This document shows positions 48,901 through 60,300 of a DNA stretch of 64,000 nt, piece after piece. The DNA comes from Ooceraea biroi (lineage: Eukaryota > Arthropoda > Insecta > Hymenoptera > Formicidae), in contig NC_039517.1 in NCBI RefSeq assembly GCF_003672135.1, positions 4,960,001 through 5,024,000 of the forward strand, given 5' to 3'. Below the pieces are notes generated by a model. The model saw only the letters and a program-made list of their open reading frames with translations, was not told where the DNA came from and searched no databases. Made by a program: the position numbers and the translations under genes. Every line of letters begins with the position of its first letter. Position 1 is the first letter of the stretch.

Positions 48901-49199
48901 TCGACATTGTCAGCATTAACGTTGCACGTGCCCGTATAGGCATAGTCAAGGATCAGACTGAAGATTTCCCCGGGCACAGTGTTAATGACGACTTCTGCGA
49001 TCTCAGTTTTCCCGCCTTTCAGACTATTAGTAAAGACAGCCTTGAAATACGGGCTCACTGCGGATAATATGACGCGATGGATTGGGAAGACTTGATTGTC
49101 CTTCGAACATCTTATGACCCCGTCGCACAGCTGCTGGTTAGCCCTGAAGCCGATAAACCCAATAGAAGTCGACAGATTATAGTTCTGAGGACGGTGCAT
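42697..49199 (-). CDS. KLHL10: Kelch-like protein, KLHL10 type (8 coding exons, ~660 aa)
   Basis: Minus-strand exons are 49199-48803, 48333-48002, 47827-47643, 47032-46821, 46114-45779, 44909-44787, 44035-43868 and 42926-42697. All have GT-AG borders, phases agree, and the total is 661 codons with TAA at 42699-42697. Domains in order are BTB (about residues 20-130), BACK (about 133-243), six kelch repeats (about 285-584) and an acidic tail. The BTB stretch FIGFRANQQLCDGVIRC and BACK stretch IFKFARHYFCHDL resemble KLHL10 as I remember it. In Drosophila and mammals KLHL10 recruits substrates to Cullin-3 ubiquitin ligase in spermatids and is needed for male fertility. The first ATG is preceded in frame by TAA 12 nt upstream, supporting this start. 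Another KLHL paralogue is the main alternative. Confidence 0.9.
43283..43557. mobile_element. 275-bp MITE with 24-bp TIRs in the last KLHL10 intron
   Basis: TA|CAGGGTGAGGCACCTAAA at the left is matched by a perfect 24-bp reverse complement ending CACCCTG|TA at 43557, with TA target duplications on both sides. It has no coding capacity. The CAGGGTG termini are shared with the elements at 315 and 42189. It lies between KLHL10 exons 7 and 8. Confidence 0.92.
43868..47032 (-). CDS. KLHL10: KLHL10 exons 4-7: kelch beta-propeller
   Basis: Double-glycine blades follow in order: LIYMIGGFDG, KIYALGGYNG, KIYIVGGFNG, SLYALGGFSG and MIFVIGGYNG, in addition to the blade begun in exon 3. Each ends in a Y/F-D...W blade strand such as RYDPQRNQW or VFDVETNQW. 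Six blades make a complete substrate-binding propeller. Confidence 0.92.
45332..45339. promoter_or_regulatory. Perfect CRE palindrome TGACGTCA in a KLHL10 intron
   Basis: A full consensus CREB/CREM/ATF octamer lies between KLHL10 exons 6 and 5. Function is not shown. Confidence 0.4.
47122..47140. promoter_or_regulatory. Two perfect CRE palindromes 11 bp apart in a KLHL10 intron
   Basis: TGACGTCA occurs at 47122-47129 and again at 47133-47140, one helical turn apart, about 90 bp upstream of exon 4 (minus sense). CREB-family factors bind this octamer. Confidence 0.45.
47643..48333 (-). CDS. KLHL10: KLHL10 exons 2-3: BACK domain and linker to the propeller
   Basis: Exon 2 (48333-48002) has the BACK pattern: IFKFARHYFCHDLERQGWKY, then LRYDELNVKNEEIVFNAVKTW and VRFGLISHKYFINNI. 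Exon 3 (47827-47643) carries the end of BACK (MLLPVIAYL), a charged linker and the start of kelch repeat 1 (ILFAIGGWSAG). Confidence 0.9.
48803..49199 (-). CDS. KLHL10: KLHL10 exon 1: BTB/POZ domain
   Basis: It encodes residues 1-132. Typical BTB landmarks are LCDGVIRC, FPIHRVILSAVSPYFKAVF, GEIFSLILDYAYTG and VEQLLPYADQFEV. The BTB dimerises and binds Cullin-3 in this family. It ends in phase 1 at the donor GTAAAC. Confidence 0.92.
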
Positions 49200-49692
49200 T
49201 TGTGAAACTTATAGATTATAAAATTTACATAAAATTTCTACAAAACTCAAAAAGCAAGAAACACGAAAATAGTGAAACTGGAAATTTGCATATTCCGAAA
49301 CAGAGCGAGATATTCGGCCACACACGTGTGAAGAAATCTAAATAAGAATTAAATTAAATTAGTGTTAAAATATTAAATACAATTAGTATTATAATAGTTT
49401 ATTGATTCAGTATATTTTCGTGGATTTTGTAGCGTGCTAAAATTAATTTTAGCCACATGCTTCATGCGGAACGCGTCGTAGCAGAGCTAATTTATGCAAT
49501 CGCACTTTTGCCTTCCCTTTTTAAACGTATTATATCTCCACGAGAGAGGATGCAAAATAAATATTTACAGACATAAATTTCATGCAAGGCAGTCGTATGA
49601 GTAATCACGCAGACTGGCTAATTCTGCAAAAGCTGTTAAACAACTCGCAAACTCGTGCAATTTCGTCCGGAAACCACACGTCGTCTCACTCC

Positions 49693-49755
49693 TCGAGAGG
49701 AAGAGAGCAGAGAAGCGAGAGAAAGAGAGAGCCAGAGAAGAGACAGAGAGTAGAT
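49693..49755. promoter_or_regulatory. GA-rich tract upstream of KLHL10
   Basis: GAGAG-type repeats lie about 500-560 bp upstream of the KLHL10 start. A (CT)n run at 50210-50233 reads GA on the gene's sense strand. Such tracts bind GAGA-type factors at insect promoters. The transcription start is not determined. Confidence 0.35.
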
Positions 49756-50209
49756 AATCCCCACGTGGGGAAGACCTTAATTACGACAATGGCCGATTAC
49801 TGACCTGAGCTCGGACCAAACGACGGGGAACTTGACAACGGCGTAATTCGACGGCAGACACATGCATTTCCTGATTCTCGCGGAAGACTGCTTCCGCCTA
49901 GATTGCTTGAGGAACCTTATGTCAGGAGCAACACGTGACACTCGACTGTGGGATGATTTTTTGAAGTTTATTACTCCACCGTCCATGCCCGCGCAGGTAG
50001 GGGCGGGGTACACGTGGATCCGGTGCACTAGCGCCAAGCAGGTCACGTGCGCCCCCCAAATTTCCCACCGCCTGTTCTGCTTCCGTTAGGAGCAGACGAC
50101 ACCACTTGCGTTGGCAAAATACGAGTGTTGATTCACTCTCTGGGCAGACGTGGCTCCGAATACGTCGAGATACGCAGCCATGACAGATGAAGACCAAAAA
50201 TTGTGACCC

Positions 50210-50233
50210 CCTCTCTCTCTCTCTCTCTCTCTC
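50210..50233. repeat. (CT)n microsatellite
   Basis: Twelve CT units followed by a C-run, about 1 kb upstream of KLHL10. Confidence 0.95.
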
Positions 50234-51015
50234 CCCCGATCCGATCGTTTCTCTCTTTCTTTCTTTTGTGTCTCATGGTCGCATCTCGAAAATCATCGAT
50301 CCATCGAGCCATCGAGCGAGATGTGATATGCACGACGCGTTTCTGTTCCTGTCAAACGTTTGTCACGTCATACGTGCGCGTAATATGCTGATAATATGCT
50401 TATACGCCTGATCATGTGTTGCATAATTATCGCTTTGCATGTATAATGACGCTTATACAGTAATATGCGCAAAGCGACGCAATTATGTTTTCTCAAGAAT
50501 AGAAAGCGAACTTGATCTTAATATAATGGTATAATATAAACCACGTTTATATTAGACAAAGTTGCGTGGTTAAAATATTTAAACTTTTGCGCAGGAATTT
50601 TTATGTTAATTGCGCATTTTCAAGATTGATAAATGATGTTCATTAAACAGATCTTTTTTCCTAGCCTTTAGATTTGTTTCTTCCGAAACAAGTACGTCTT
50701 TTCGATTTAGTGTTTTGCTCATTAAATTTACATTAATGATAAAAAGAATGTAACTGAAAGCTATTCCGCGAACATTTCCATGCACATTATTTTTCCATAG
50801 ATTTCTCATCGGAACTATCAGAACTTTCTTAGAAATACTTCAGCATATCTGGCTAAAGTATCTTTCTAAGAAAATTCTGCTACAAGTAACGTCTTCCTTC
50901 GCGAATAAAGTTTTTCTCCAGTCATTTATGGTCTCAGGGTGATAAATAAAAAATCAAATATGTAGGCGCGATAACATAAATTATAAATATTTTAGATAGG
51001 ACGATGTTTAAAATT

Positions 51016-51105
51016 ATGTTTAAAAAGTTATTAAATCAGCACATACATGTCTTGAATAAATAAATGAATGATTAATATTCTGTATTCCATCACAAATATC
51101 CTTTA
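51016..51105. repeat. Left arm of a ~85-bp inverted repeat
   Basis: The reverse complement of this segment matches 51821-51907 at roughly 90%, with an 8-nt indel near the CATT/TATTCAAGAC junction. The arms are about 715 bp apart. Confidence 0.8.
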
Positions 51106-51952
51106 AAAAAAAATAATATAATGCATAACAGAAGCGAAGCGTGGCATAGACAGCGCACTAATCTATAAAGCCGAAGATTTAACATTCTACGTTCTAAAAG
51201 CTAAACTAAAAAAGGGCGGTGTGTATTTTCTGTCTGCTTTTACCGGCTTTGGCCAAAGAATCGATAGATTATTTATTATTGAAAGAATCAATAAGAAATT
51301 GGTCGTTACAAATGGAAAGATTCAGGAGAAGCTTCAGGTAGCTGTAAGGGACATTCTTTGTGCGCGTCTTCTATTCAACTGATAATATGTTCGGATAAAG
51401 ACGTAGGGCAAAAACGAACAGACGCGATTACAGAGCAAGATAGCTTACTGCTAGGGCTGACACGAACGTCGCCCTAAAGAATATTGATTACGAGAGAATG
51501 GGACTGTGTTCTTCTCTCGCTAGATGGACGCAACATCTCTTTCTTCCATGAATTAGCAACGAGCTTTCCCGGAAACTTTCCAAGAACTCGACACTTTTAT
51601 CATGTATTACATTGATTATTTATTTTACGTTTTTAAAGGATACGAGTCTGTTTAATTTTAACTTTTAAAAAATATTGAAATAAAATGCGAAGTATCAATC
51701 GTTTATTTATTCTGTAAATTGATTATGCGTACATACACATGAATCAGCAACGGGATTTTCCGGAAAAGCTTTTTCTAAGAGCTCGATACTTTTGTTATGC
51801 ATTATATTGATTATTTATTTTTAAAGGATATTTGTGATGGAATGCAGAATATTAATCATTTATTCAAGACATATTATATGTGCTGATTTAATAATTTTTT
51901 AAATATAATATATTGAAATAAAATGCAAAATATTAGTTTATTTATGCACATA

Positions 51953-51988
51953 AATGAAATGTGCATATATATATATATGCACATTTCA
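51953..51988. other. Perfect 36-nt palindrome
   Basis: AATGAAATGTGCATATAT is followed immediately by its exact reverse complement, with no spacer. It could extrude as a cruciform. It lies inside the degenerate repeat block. Confidence 0.9.
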
Positions 51989-52028
51989 TTCACAAATATT
52001 CAACAACGAATATTTTGTATTTGTATTT

Positions 52029-52031
<3 letters not shown>

Positions 52032-52071
<40 letters not shown>
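52032..52071. repeat. (TA)n microsatellite, 20 units
   Basis: An uninterrupted TA run inside the repeat block. Confidence 0.95.
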
Positions 52072-52072
<1 letters not shown>

Positions 52073-52840
52073 GTGAATCGTTAATGACTTTTTTAGAAAC
52101 TCGGTATTTTCAAGAATTCGTCACTTTTATCATGAATTATATTGATTATTTATTTTTAAAGAATATTTATAATGGAATACAGAATATTATTAATTGTTTA
52201 TTTAATCAAGCCATATTATACATATCAGTTTCCACTTTTGAAAGATATTGAAATAAAATACAAAATATTCGTTGTTTATGTAACCAAAAACGTGCACATA
52301 CAGTCTATTTAATTATAAAAAATATGACAGAATACTGTTATATATAATAATATAATTGAATACTACAGAATACAAAATGCTCTCTATTCATCCAAGATAC
52401 GTCCTGTGCATTTAATTATGTATGTACTTTTGAAATATATCGAAACAGAATAAAACACCATGTATTTAAGATGCACGTCACGCGTATTTAACAATTCATC
52501 GATTAAAAAAAATGCTGAAACAGAATGCAAAATACCAACCGCCTAGTTATCAAAGATGCAATATGCAGTTTTAATTATCCATTTTTAAACACACGATGTG
52601 TTGGATATATTAATAATTGCATTATGCATTTTTAATTATACATTTTATAACACACGATGGTGCTGGATATATTAATAATTACAATAAAATGCAATTATTA
52701 TTGTGTGACAAAATATTAACTCCTTATTAATCTTAAAATGCAGCACACCTATCTGATCATGTTCTCGCAGCTAATTATAATAATTATAAATTATAATACT
52801 TTCAAGCTAAATTATAATACTTTCAAGAAACAAATTTTAA

Positions 52841-53880
52841 TGGCTAGAACTTTTTCATTTCTAAATCTAAAGGATTTTCAATCGTCGAGACCTCTTCGCA
52901 ATATGCCAAATAACAATATAAATAGCACAGAACTCCTCGGAAAAAGAAAAAAATTTTAATGGCTAGAACTTTTTCATTTATTGTTTTAACGAATTTTGAA
53001 TCATCGAGAACTCTAGGCAATATGCCAATTAACAATATAAATAGCACAGAACTCCTCGGAAAAGAAAAAAATTTTAATGGCTAGAACTTTTTCATTTCTG
53101 AGTTTACGGTATTTTCAATAGCAGAGAACTCTAGGTAATATGCCAATCAACAATGTAAGCATCTCAGAACTACCTGGAAAAAGAAAAAACTTCTAAGGGT
53201 TAGAACTTTTTCATTTCTGAGTTTACGGTATTTTCAATAGCAGAGAACTCTAGGCAATATAAACAATAATGATATCAACAACTTAGAACTTCTCGGAAAA
53301 GAAAAAATTTCTAAGGGTTAGAACTTTTTCATTTCTAAATTTATGGTATTTTCAATAGCAGAGAACTCTAGGCAATATAAAAAATAATGATATCATCAAC
53401 TCAGAACTTCTCGGAAAAAGAAAAAATGTCTAATGACTAGAACTTTTTCATTTCTGAATTTACGGTATTTTCAATAGCAGAGAACTCTAGACAATATAAA
53501 AAATAATGATATCATCAACTCAGAACTTCTCGGAAAAAGAAAAAATGTCTAATGACTAGAACTTTTTCATTTCTGAATTTACGGTATTTTCAATAGCAGA
53601 GAACTCTAGACAATATAAAAAATAATGATATCATCAACTCAGAACTTCTCGGAAAAAGAAAAAATGTCTAATGATTAGAACTTTTTCATTTCTGAATTTA
53701 CGGTATTTTCAATAGCAGAGAACTCTAGGCAATATAAAAAATAATGATATCAACAACGCAGAACTTCACGGAAAAGAAAAAATGTCTAAGAGCTAGCACT
53801 TTTTCATTTGCGTGTTTAAAAGGATTATTAAAGGATTATTAAAGGATTTTTAATAGTCGAGGACTCTAGGCAATATGCGC
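52841..53880. repeat. Nine-copy 118/119-bp tandem satellite
   Basis: Units start near 52841, 52960, 53078, 53197, 53316, 53434, 53553, 53672 and 53791. Each contains GAACTTTTTCATTTCTRA, a TTTACGGTATTTTCAATAGC-like segment, GAACTCTAGRCAATAT and CAGAACTTCTCGGAAAA. Units 6-8 are almost identical, while the first two and the last are more diverged, the usual edge-decay pattern. The last unit has an expanded AAAGGATTATT stretch. Copies are contiguous with no spacers, so this is not CRISPR. Confidence 0.95.
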
Positions 53881-56800
53881 GCGCCTGTGTTGTACTAGTA
53901 ATTATGAATTATAATAATTCCAAGCGCTAATAACTTTCATATGCCTCGTATATCTCCGAAAAATATAACAGTCCTTTCTTGATAGCACTTTCCAGCTCGA
54001 CAGCACGAGGCATTTTTCACATCACCCGGGAAATAATTCTGCTCATACTTCCGGTATATCTTCTCTTTCTCCTCCTTTTCCTCTCGAAACTCTCTTAAAT
54101 TGAATCAGTAATGATCCGAGGGCTGTTAGGCAATTTTTTATCCCTCATATTGTCACGACAAAACACTCCATCATCCGCTTTTGAAACAGATGCGGTCCGG
54201 TTGTAAAACAATTTGACAATGACTCTACTTTTCGTCTGAGCATTAAAAAAGCGTACGACTGTCCACGGTGGACGTAATTAACCTTTCGAGAGTCTCCTAT
54301 TGAAAAAGCTCAAGGGGTTCATTGTGTGTTTTCCTCCTTTTTTGCACTCTACGCGCCGGGACTTTTCTTTCATCCATTCCTTGTCTTGATCAACGTCGAC
54401 TTTAATTATTTTACGCTTTATCTCTTTCATCATAAATTTCGAGCGTCCTGCAAAAACATTTGCGTACTGAGAAGAAAATTAAACGCAAAACTTTTCCCCT
54501 TTCCGATTTCTTATTGCCAGTAGTGCAAATGAGGAAGTGTCTAGTTTTCTTTCTTTTTGTCTATCTACTTTTCTGGGTTACTTATTTCCTCTTGCTTTTT
54601 CTCTCTTTCTTCCTTTCTCTTTTATTTTTCAATTCTCTTTTTGGCTCTTTTTGATGAGTTTCAACGTGAAAGCTCTAATCACGTCATTAGCGTATGAATC
54701 TATGAATTCGGCTTTGTAGACCGTTACGTACATATGTGAGAATGTTTACATCTGTCGATTTAACTCGTTTATATGCAGAAAGCGCACATAAATTTTGTAC
54801 ATACGATAATACATTTGCACTGTGTACTCTGGACAAAGAAATTAATGTAATGCCTCGTGCAGATTACTTTGTAAAAGTAGTTTCTAAACTAGCTTAAATT
54901 TCGTCCTGGAACATCTTTCGAATTTGTTGCTCCCGAAATATCCAAGTTAGAATTTATTGCTTGTAAAATAAGTTTAATCAATAGCGCAAAACACTCAGCG
55001 TGCAAGGATACCCATGTCACAAGAAAGAAACTTTTTAGATAATTTATATACATTTTCGAAACAATGTAATGTTACCGTTAAGTTAATCCAACACGAAATG
55101 AAATATAAAATAAATAGTGTTACAAATAGTGTATCAACGATTCTAAAAAATAAATTACATAATTATAATATATAATAAAAGATACAAACATAAGAGAATT
55201 TTCCACGTGTCAATAATATTTTCTCGCGTGACATTGATTAGTCACTGTTAATGGATGAATCACTGGTAATGTTATTAGTTACTAGTCCAGCGTTAATTAA
55301 AAGATTGAAAGTAATATTATTCAAATTTAATGTACCTATATATGTGTATGTACGAACATATGTGTATGTATTCAAACTTGATTTAAAACACTTTTAAAAT
55401 TACGGAAATATGCGTAAAAAGCTTTCTGCAGATTTTAATTTACAACTGCGAGATACGTATGGAAATTCCCGCAGAAAAACTCCCGCATAGATTCACGTCA
55501 TGCACGTATACCCGTAATCTAGCATGCACATACACATGCTTATGACTGCGTGTGGTGTATTATTATTATTGTATTATTATTCTTAGCCGTTATAATTGCA
55601 GACGCGAAGGATTATGATAATGATACTGAGGATTATAACAACTAAAAATATAAAAATAGAGCATCGAGCTGAATACAAAAATATGTACAAACATTTATTC
55701 GGCACAACATAAAATCCGGATAAAATCAATTCCTTTAATGACTTTAATTATAAAATTCTTTCAACTTTGAATCCGATCTCGATAGATCCCGACACAGTTT
55801 ATTTTATACTTGGAAAATTTTCTTTGTTTAAAATGTACGTTTACATATTTTGTTATACATTATATGTAATAAATCGTTACATTAAACAATTTCATCTATA
55901 CTTGGAAACGTCATCAACATTCAAATAAATCTGTACTAAACCAATTAAATATCAAGATAAGCAACAATAAGGATCGAGGGCAAATCCGAAATACTCTTTC
56001 GGCGGACAAAGAGACTCGTTAATCCGAGATCTCGCACAATAGACAGCTCCGACCTTATATAATCTTAGTAGCGATTCCGACCCATATAATGCAAAGGAAA
56101 ATTTTTAACGTCACAGCCACGAACTTAGCGTACGTGTGAGAAAAATTCTCAGTGAGATACGCGATCACCAATCGTTCGAGAAATGAGTGGAAAACACATT
56201 CTCTAACGAGCATCTCCCGGGCCATCGATATCCTGAAAACGGCCGAAACTTGAAAACGTGTTTACCCGCGAGAATGGAAATGAACGGCGGGTTCTCCTGG
56301 CGCTAAGTTAAATGAAAACGAAAACGCCCGTTTTCGTACATCGACGGCAGAACATCGCGGATTGTTCCTCTAGCGTAAAATCTTTAGTATATTTGATTAG
56401 ATATTTTGATTAGATATATTTGCATCCATATCTTTAAAATATCTTTAAAATATATATCCACATGTTAATTTTTACAAATATATTTGATTTTTTCATATAC
56501 TTAACAGTCATTTTTCATGATAATTTTCGTCTTCTCGCATGTGCCAATGGAATACCACTTTGAATTATTTTGCGTATATAAAGACCGAAAAACAAGAAAT
56601 TTTCTCTTGCGTGCGTCATGATAAAAGTATTTCTGCTATTTTAACTAATTTTTCGCCTAACAGCTTGTAAAAAAAAACTTGTTGTTCTTGTTATAAAGGT
56701 ATTTCTGCTATTTTAACTAATTTTTCGTCTAACAGCTTGTAAAAAAATTTGTTGTTCTTGTTATAAATAAAATTAATCTAATAATATAAATTTAATAATA

Positions 56801-59800
56801 TTTAACAATAAATAAAACAATAAATAAAAAATATAAACACATCGAATTATACAAATTGAACACATCAATTCATTTTTTCATAAAAAATCATTTATCAGTT
56901 TTTGAAGTGTCAGAACTGAATTTTGACTAATACTTTAAAGCGATTGATCTCAAAAAGATTTACGCGAAACTTTGTACTTGTATATCGGCAACTATTCGTG
57001 TAGTATTCACGAGACAATCGTTTCGCACAGAGAGGCGATTATCTGCGATCAGAAGCTCGCGATGATTTATTTCCGAGTGCCGTGATTCGCCAACGCGTTC
57101 TCTTCCATTTACACACTTACTCCCTCTCAATGTTTTCAGAACGCATTCCATTTCCATTGCTTCGCACGGTCGATGGGGCTCAACTCAATCGTCAGATTTT
57201 ATTAGTGAAATACCCAAAAATTGGTAAATAGGATTCGCTGGGTACGGAGGATTCGCCGACGATCATGGGAGACGAAACAAACAAGAAGAGTGAAGGAACC
57301 CTTTAAATGTGTTCTTTGTTAAAAAATTTGTCGCGCATGGGACCAAGATAGGTGGCTCGTGACTTGGTGAAACGTCGCATTTTGAGGCGGTCACGCCACT
57401 TAAGCCTTAAATTGGCTGTTATTTCAATGGGTTTATTCATATTCTGCAACGATGATTTGATAACGGGGACATTTATCAACTGTATCAAAGTTAGATTTCA
57501 TCTAACTCCACAATGATGCTAATATATCGCATTTAGCTTATATTTGCCGCGGTGCCATTGCATCGAGCGTAACGAATTAAATCGTCTCCCTCGTTTATTT
57601 CATGAACATTGATAATTTCTATCTAGTTTGTGTCTGAAAATGATGATTAGCGAAGTTCTTGTTTTACGCTGCTGGCCACGATTTGCCAAGCGTGTAATAT
57701 TAATACTGCGCTATTACTAGAACGTAATTTATTTATGTGTACATCCGCAAATATACTGTGAAATAATTCACGGGGGCGGAGCAAGAGGAGGATAATAAAT
57801 CTGAAATGATGAGGCTTTTGTACAAAGACTTCACGTAACGAGAAATATTTTTTTATTATACATAAACTTCTTATACATATTGACGGTCACAAACCGGAAG
57901 TTATTTTAAAGAAAATAAAAAAAATATTTCAATGCTTAAAACATAATTTTCTGTAATATCAGAATCCATTCCGAGCATCCACGATTGTACTTTAAAATCA
58001 AGAGTGTAAGGGGGTACAAATGTTGGGGAGTGTCAAAGTCGGCTTTCGCGACAATGGCGGGACAATGGCGGCGGAGGATGCAGATTTATCCCGACGATGA
58101 ACGACGATGGAAATTCCTCGTGCGAAGGGGATATGAGAGGCATCTCGCATCTGCCGGATCGCTTCGGCGCGATTTACTTAAACGTTATCACTCGCCTTTA
58201 AATCCCACCGTTCGAGATATAAATCACACGCATCGATGGAGCTCGCCCGCGTTTCATCTTGCACGGTCGATGACGTCCAATCAGATTGGATTCGATTTCA
58301 ATCCGTCGAAGAATACCGGTAAATGGAGGGACTGTTGTCAGAGGGGTACATATACTTATCTTCCGAGTTGTAAGAGTGCATTTTGACTACCTAAAATTTA
58401 ATGCTCGCATTCGCAATTTTCATGAGAATCTGTGACGAGAATCTGTGAGAAATTAAATTAAGGTGTAACGATTTTACGGATTTTCTCAGACTTATTATGT
58501 AATCTGTAATTTTGTAATGTGATTACGTTGGAAACGATGGAGCGTCGCGAAGCGAGCATTCCCGAAGAACTGGCTGTTCCTTTTAATTTTCAAACACTAA
58601 CTAGTAGTTTGAGTTACCTCAGTTTAGCAAAGGTGCTCTACGCTTTTGATTAAGACTTCATAACTCTAGTGTACTTTGGCAAACTCTCGCAAAGTCTGCA
58701 CTCTCTTCCGCTCAAATTTACTCTGGTTACCCCGTTTGTAATCTAGGTTATTGGTGAAGAGAGAGTAACCATCCGGTTTCTTCGTACACTTCATGCTTAC
58801 GTTAACAGTTGGACTTTCCAACATCTATTGATTTTACATGGTCGGGGGCAGCCTCCGTTGGACTTGTAACTCTTGTTTCAATCCGCGGTGGGTTCTCGCA
58901 GACAACTCGCGGTTAAAAGTATTATATAAATGGAGAAAAAGATCTTGCGCGTAATTTTCATACATGGAATTAATGAAATTAACGCGTAGGGTTTATCTCG
59001 CTCGAAAATAAAATTACAAAATCTTTTGAAAATTACGAAAAAAGTAATAAAGATAATAATGAAAAGGTAGAGATAATTCCATAAAACTGAGGTGCAATTA
59101 GAATTCCATAGACACTGATAAATATTATAGAATAAATAATAAAAAGATTTCAGACTCTTTTTACTATACATTTTCTTTTTGATATTACAAAGAACTAAAC
59201 AAAGTGCGAGAACGAGTAGAAGTGTAATATAATGAGACATTATTTTGCATAAAATAATGATTGTCCTTAAAAAAAATAAAAAATTTGCAATACAAGTGTG
59301 GTGTTCGCATAATGTTCGTTAATACCACCGAAATGTTCACTGATACACATAATATACAGCGTAAACACGTAGCGAGCATAATTCAGAAAAATAAGCATCT
59401 GGTTTTACGGGTCAGAAATCCGTGAACATTTCGCTATCTCCCTCGTCCGGCAGCTGAATAAGCCGCATGTTCACCAACGCGTCCTCCCAACGAAAATCCC
59501 GGAGATTTTTGCGAATCTCGCGACAGGGCTGGAGTATACCTAAAGGACTGAAGCTGCCGTGTACCTAAGAGCTATCCACTTGACGGTCAATTCGGAGAGA
59601 ACGACGGGACCTCGAAGAGGAGCATGCTGACCGTACGGGACCACTGATGCATGTCCCATTTCCCACGGGTACCCAATCAAGCCCCGGTCCGGATTGAATC
59701 CCGCTCCGCGGAATGTCCCAGTGAAAGTGCGAAGAGAGCGAAAGAGTGAAGTGGGGGCGGTAGGGGAGAACGGGGTAAAAGAGAGAGAGAAAGAGAGAAA

Positions 59801-59929
59801 GAGGCGACAATTCGGATGTAGGACGAAGTCGGGGGAAAAGTCCGTGACGATGGGAGCCTCTTCTTCCCTCTCTCTCTCTCTCGTCCCCGCTCCCCATCCG
59901 CCATCTTCTCTGTACGCAAAGGGGTAGGT
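53881..59929. other. Gene-free AT-rich stretch
   Basis: No supported exon was seen. A pyrimidine-rich tract lies at about 54500-54660. A 133-codon open frame at 57985-58386 has no domain-like sequence. Confidence 0.45.
56621..56767. repeat. Two-copy ~72-bp tandem duplication
   Basis: ATAAAAGTATTTCTGCTATT at 56621 recurs at 56693, and both copies end TTGTTGTTCTTGTTATAAA. They differ at three or four positions, including A-run length. Confidence 0.9.
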
Positions 59930-60300
59930 AGGGGTGATCTGGTCTACTCTCTGGTGCTGCTGGCGCGCGCGCTGGTGCTTTTGGCTTCCCCGGGACGGAC
60001 TCCCGCCGCCACCGCCGCCGCTCTCTTCGTCGCCGCGATAGCGAGCGCGGCGTCGCGCGTCCCGCGAGAGGAGGAGTGAGCTGCTGGCCAGAACTGCTGG
60101 CTGCTGCTCAGTCAGTTCGATACCGTGCGCCGGTCGCGTTCGGTCCGCTGTGATTCCGATGGTGCCGTCGTCGTCAACATCGTCGTCACCGTCATCACCA
60201 TCGTCGGCGTCCTCGACATTCCCCGTTACTGTCGCGCGTCACTGACGGGCCCCCTGCGCCGGTCGGGGAAACTGTGTCGGTGGGGGAACGACCGGTGAGC
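59930..60300 (+). promoter_or_regulatory. GC-rich promoter-like island, possible first exon of a gene leaving the window
   Basis: AT-rich DNA gives way to CpG-rich DNA with GCCGCC and GTCGTC runs, preceded by GA/CT tracts (about 59780-59810 and 59865-59882) and an AAGATGGCGG motif (minus strand, about 59900) like YY1/Pho sites. A plus-strand donor GTGAGC occurs at about 60295. The short frame from the ATG at about 60161 ends at TGA after 27 codons, mostly serine, and is unlikely to be a protein. It could be the 5' leader of a gene to the right, on either strand. Confidence 0.4.

Larger units (their letters stand above)
51549..52300. repeat. Degenerate AT-rich direct repeats
   Basis: Recurring blocks begin at about 51551, 51742 and 52074. 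Each holds a GAATYAGCAACG-like start, a CTCGAYACTTTTRTCATG-like stretch, then ATTGATTATTTATTTTTAAAG and TTGAAATAAAATGCAAAATA. Further decayed copies of the last motif appear to about 52540. The second unit contains the right arm of the inverted repeat (51821-51907). Confidence 0.7.

Noticed and set aside
52841..53880. CRISPR-like regular repeats
   Set aside because: Units of 118/119 bp are contiguous with no unique spacers, and the genome is eukaryotic; this is a satellite.
57985..58386. 133-codon plus-strand open frame
   Set aside because: Basic, unstructured translation with no family resemblance; isolated in AT-rich DNA.
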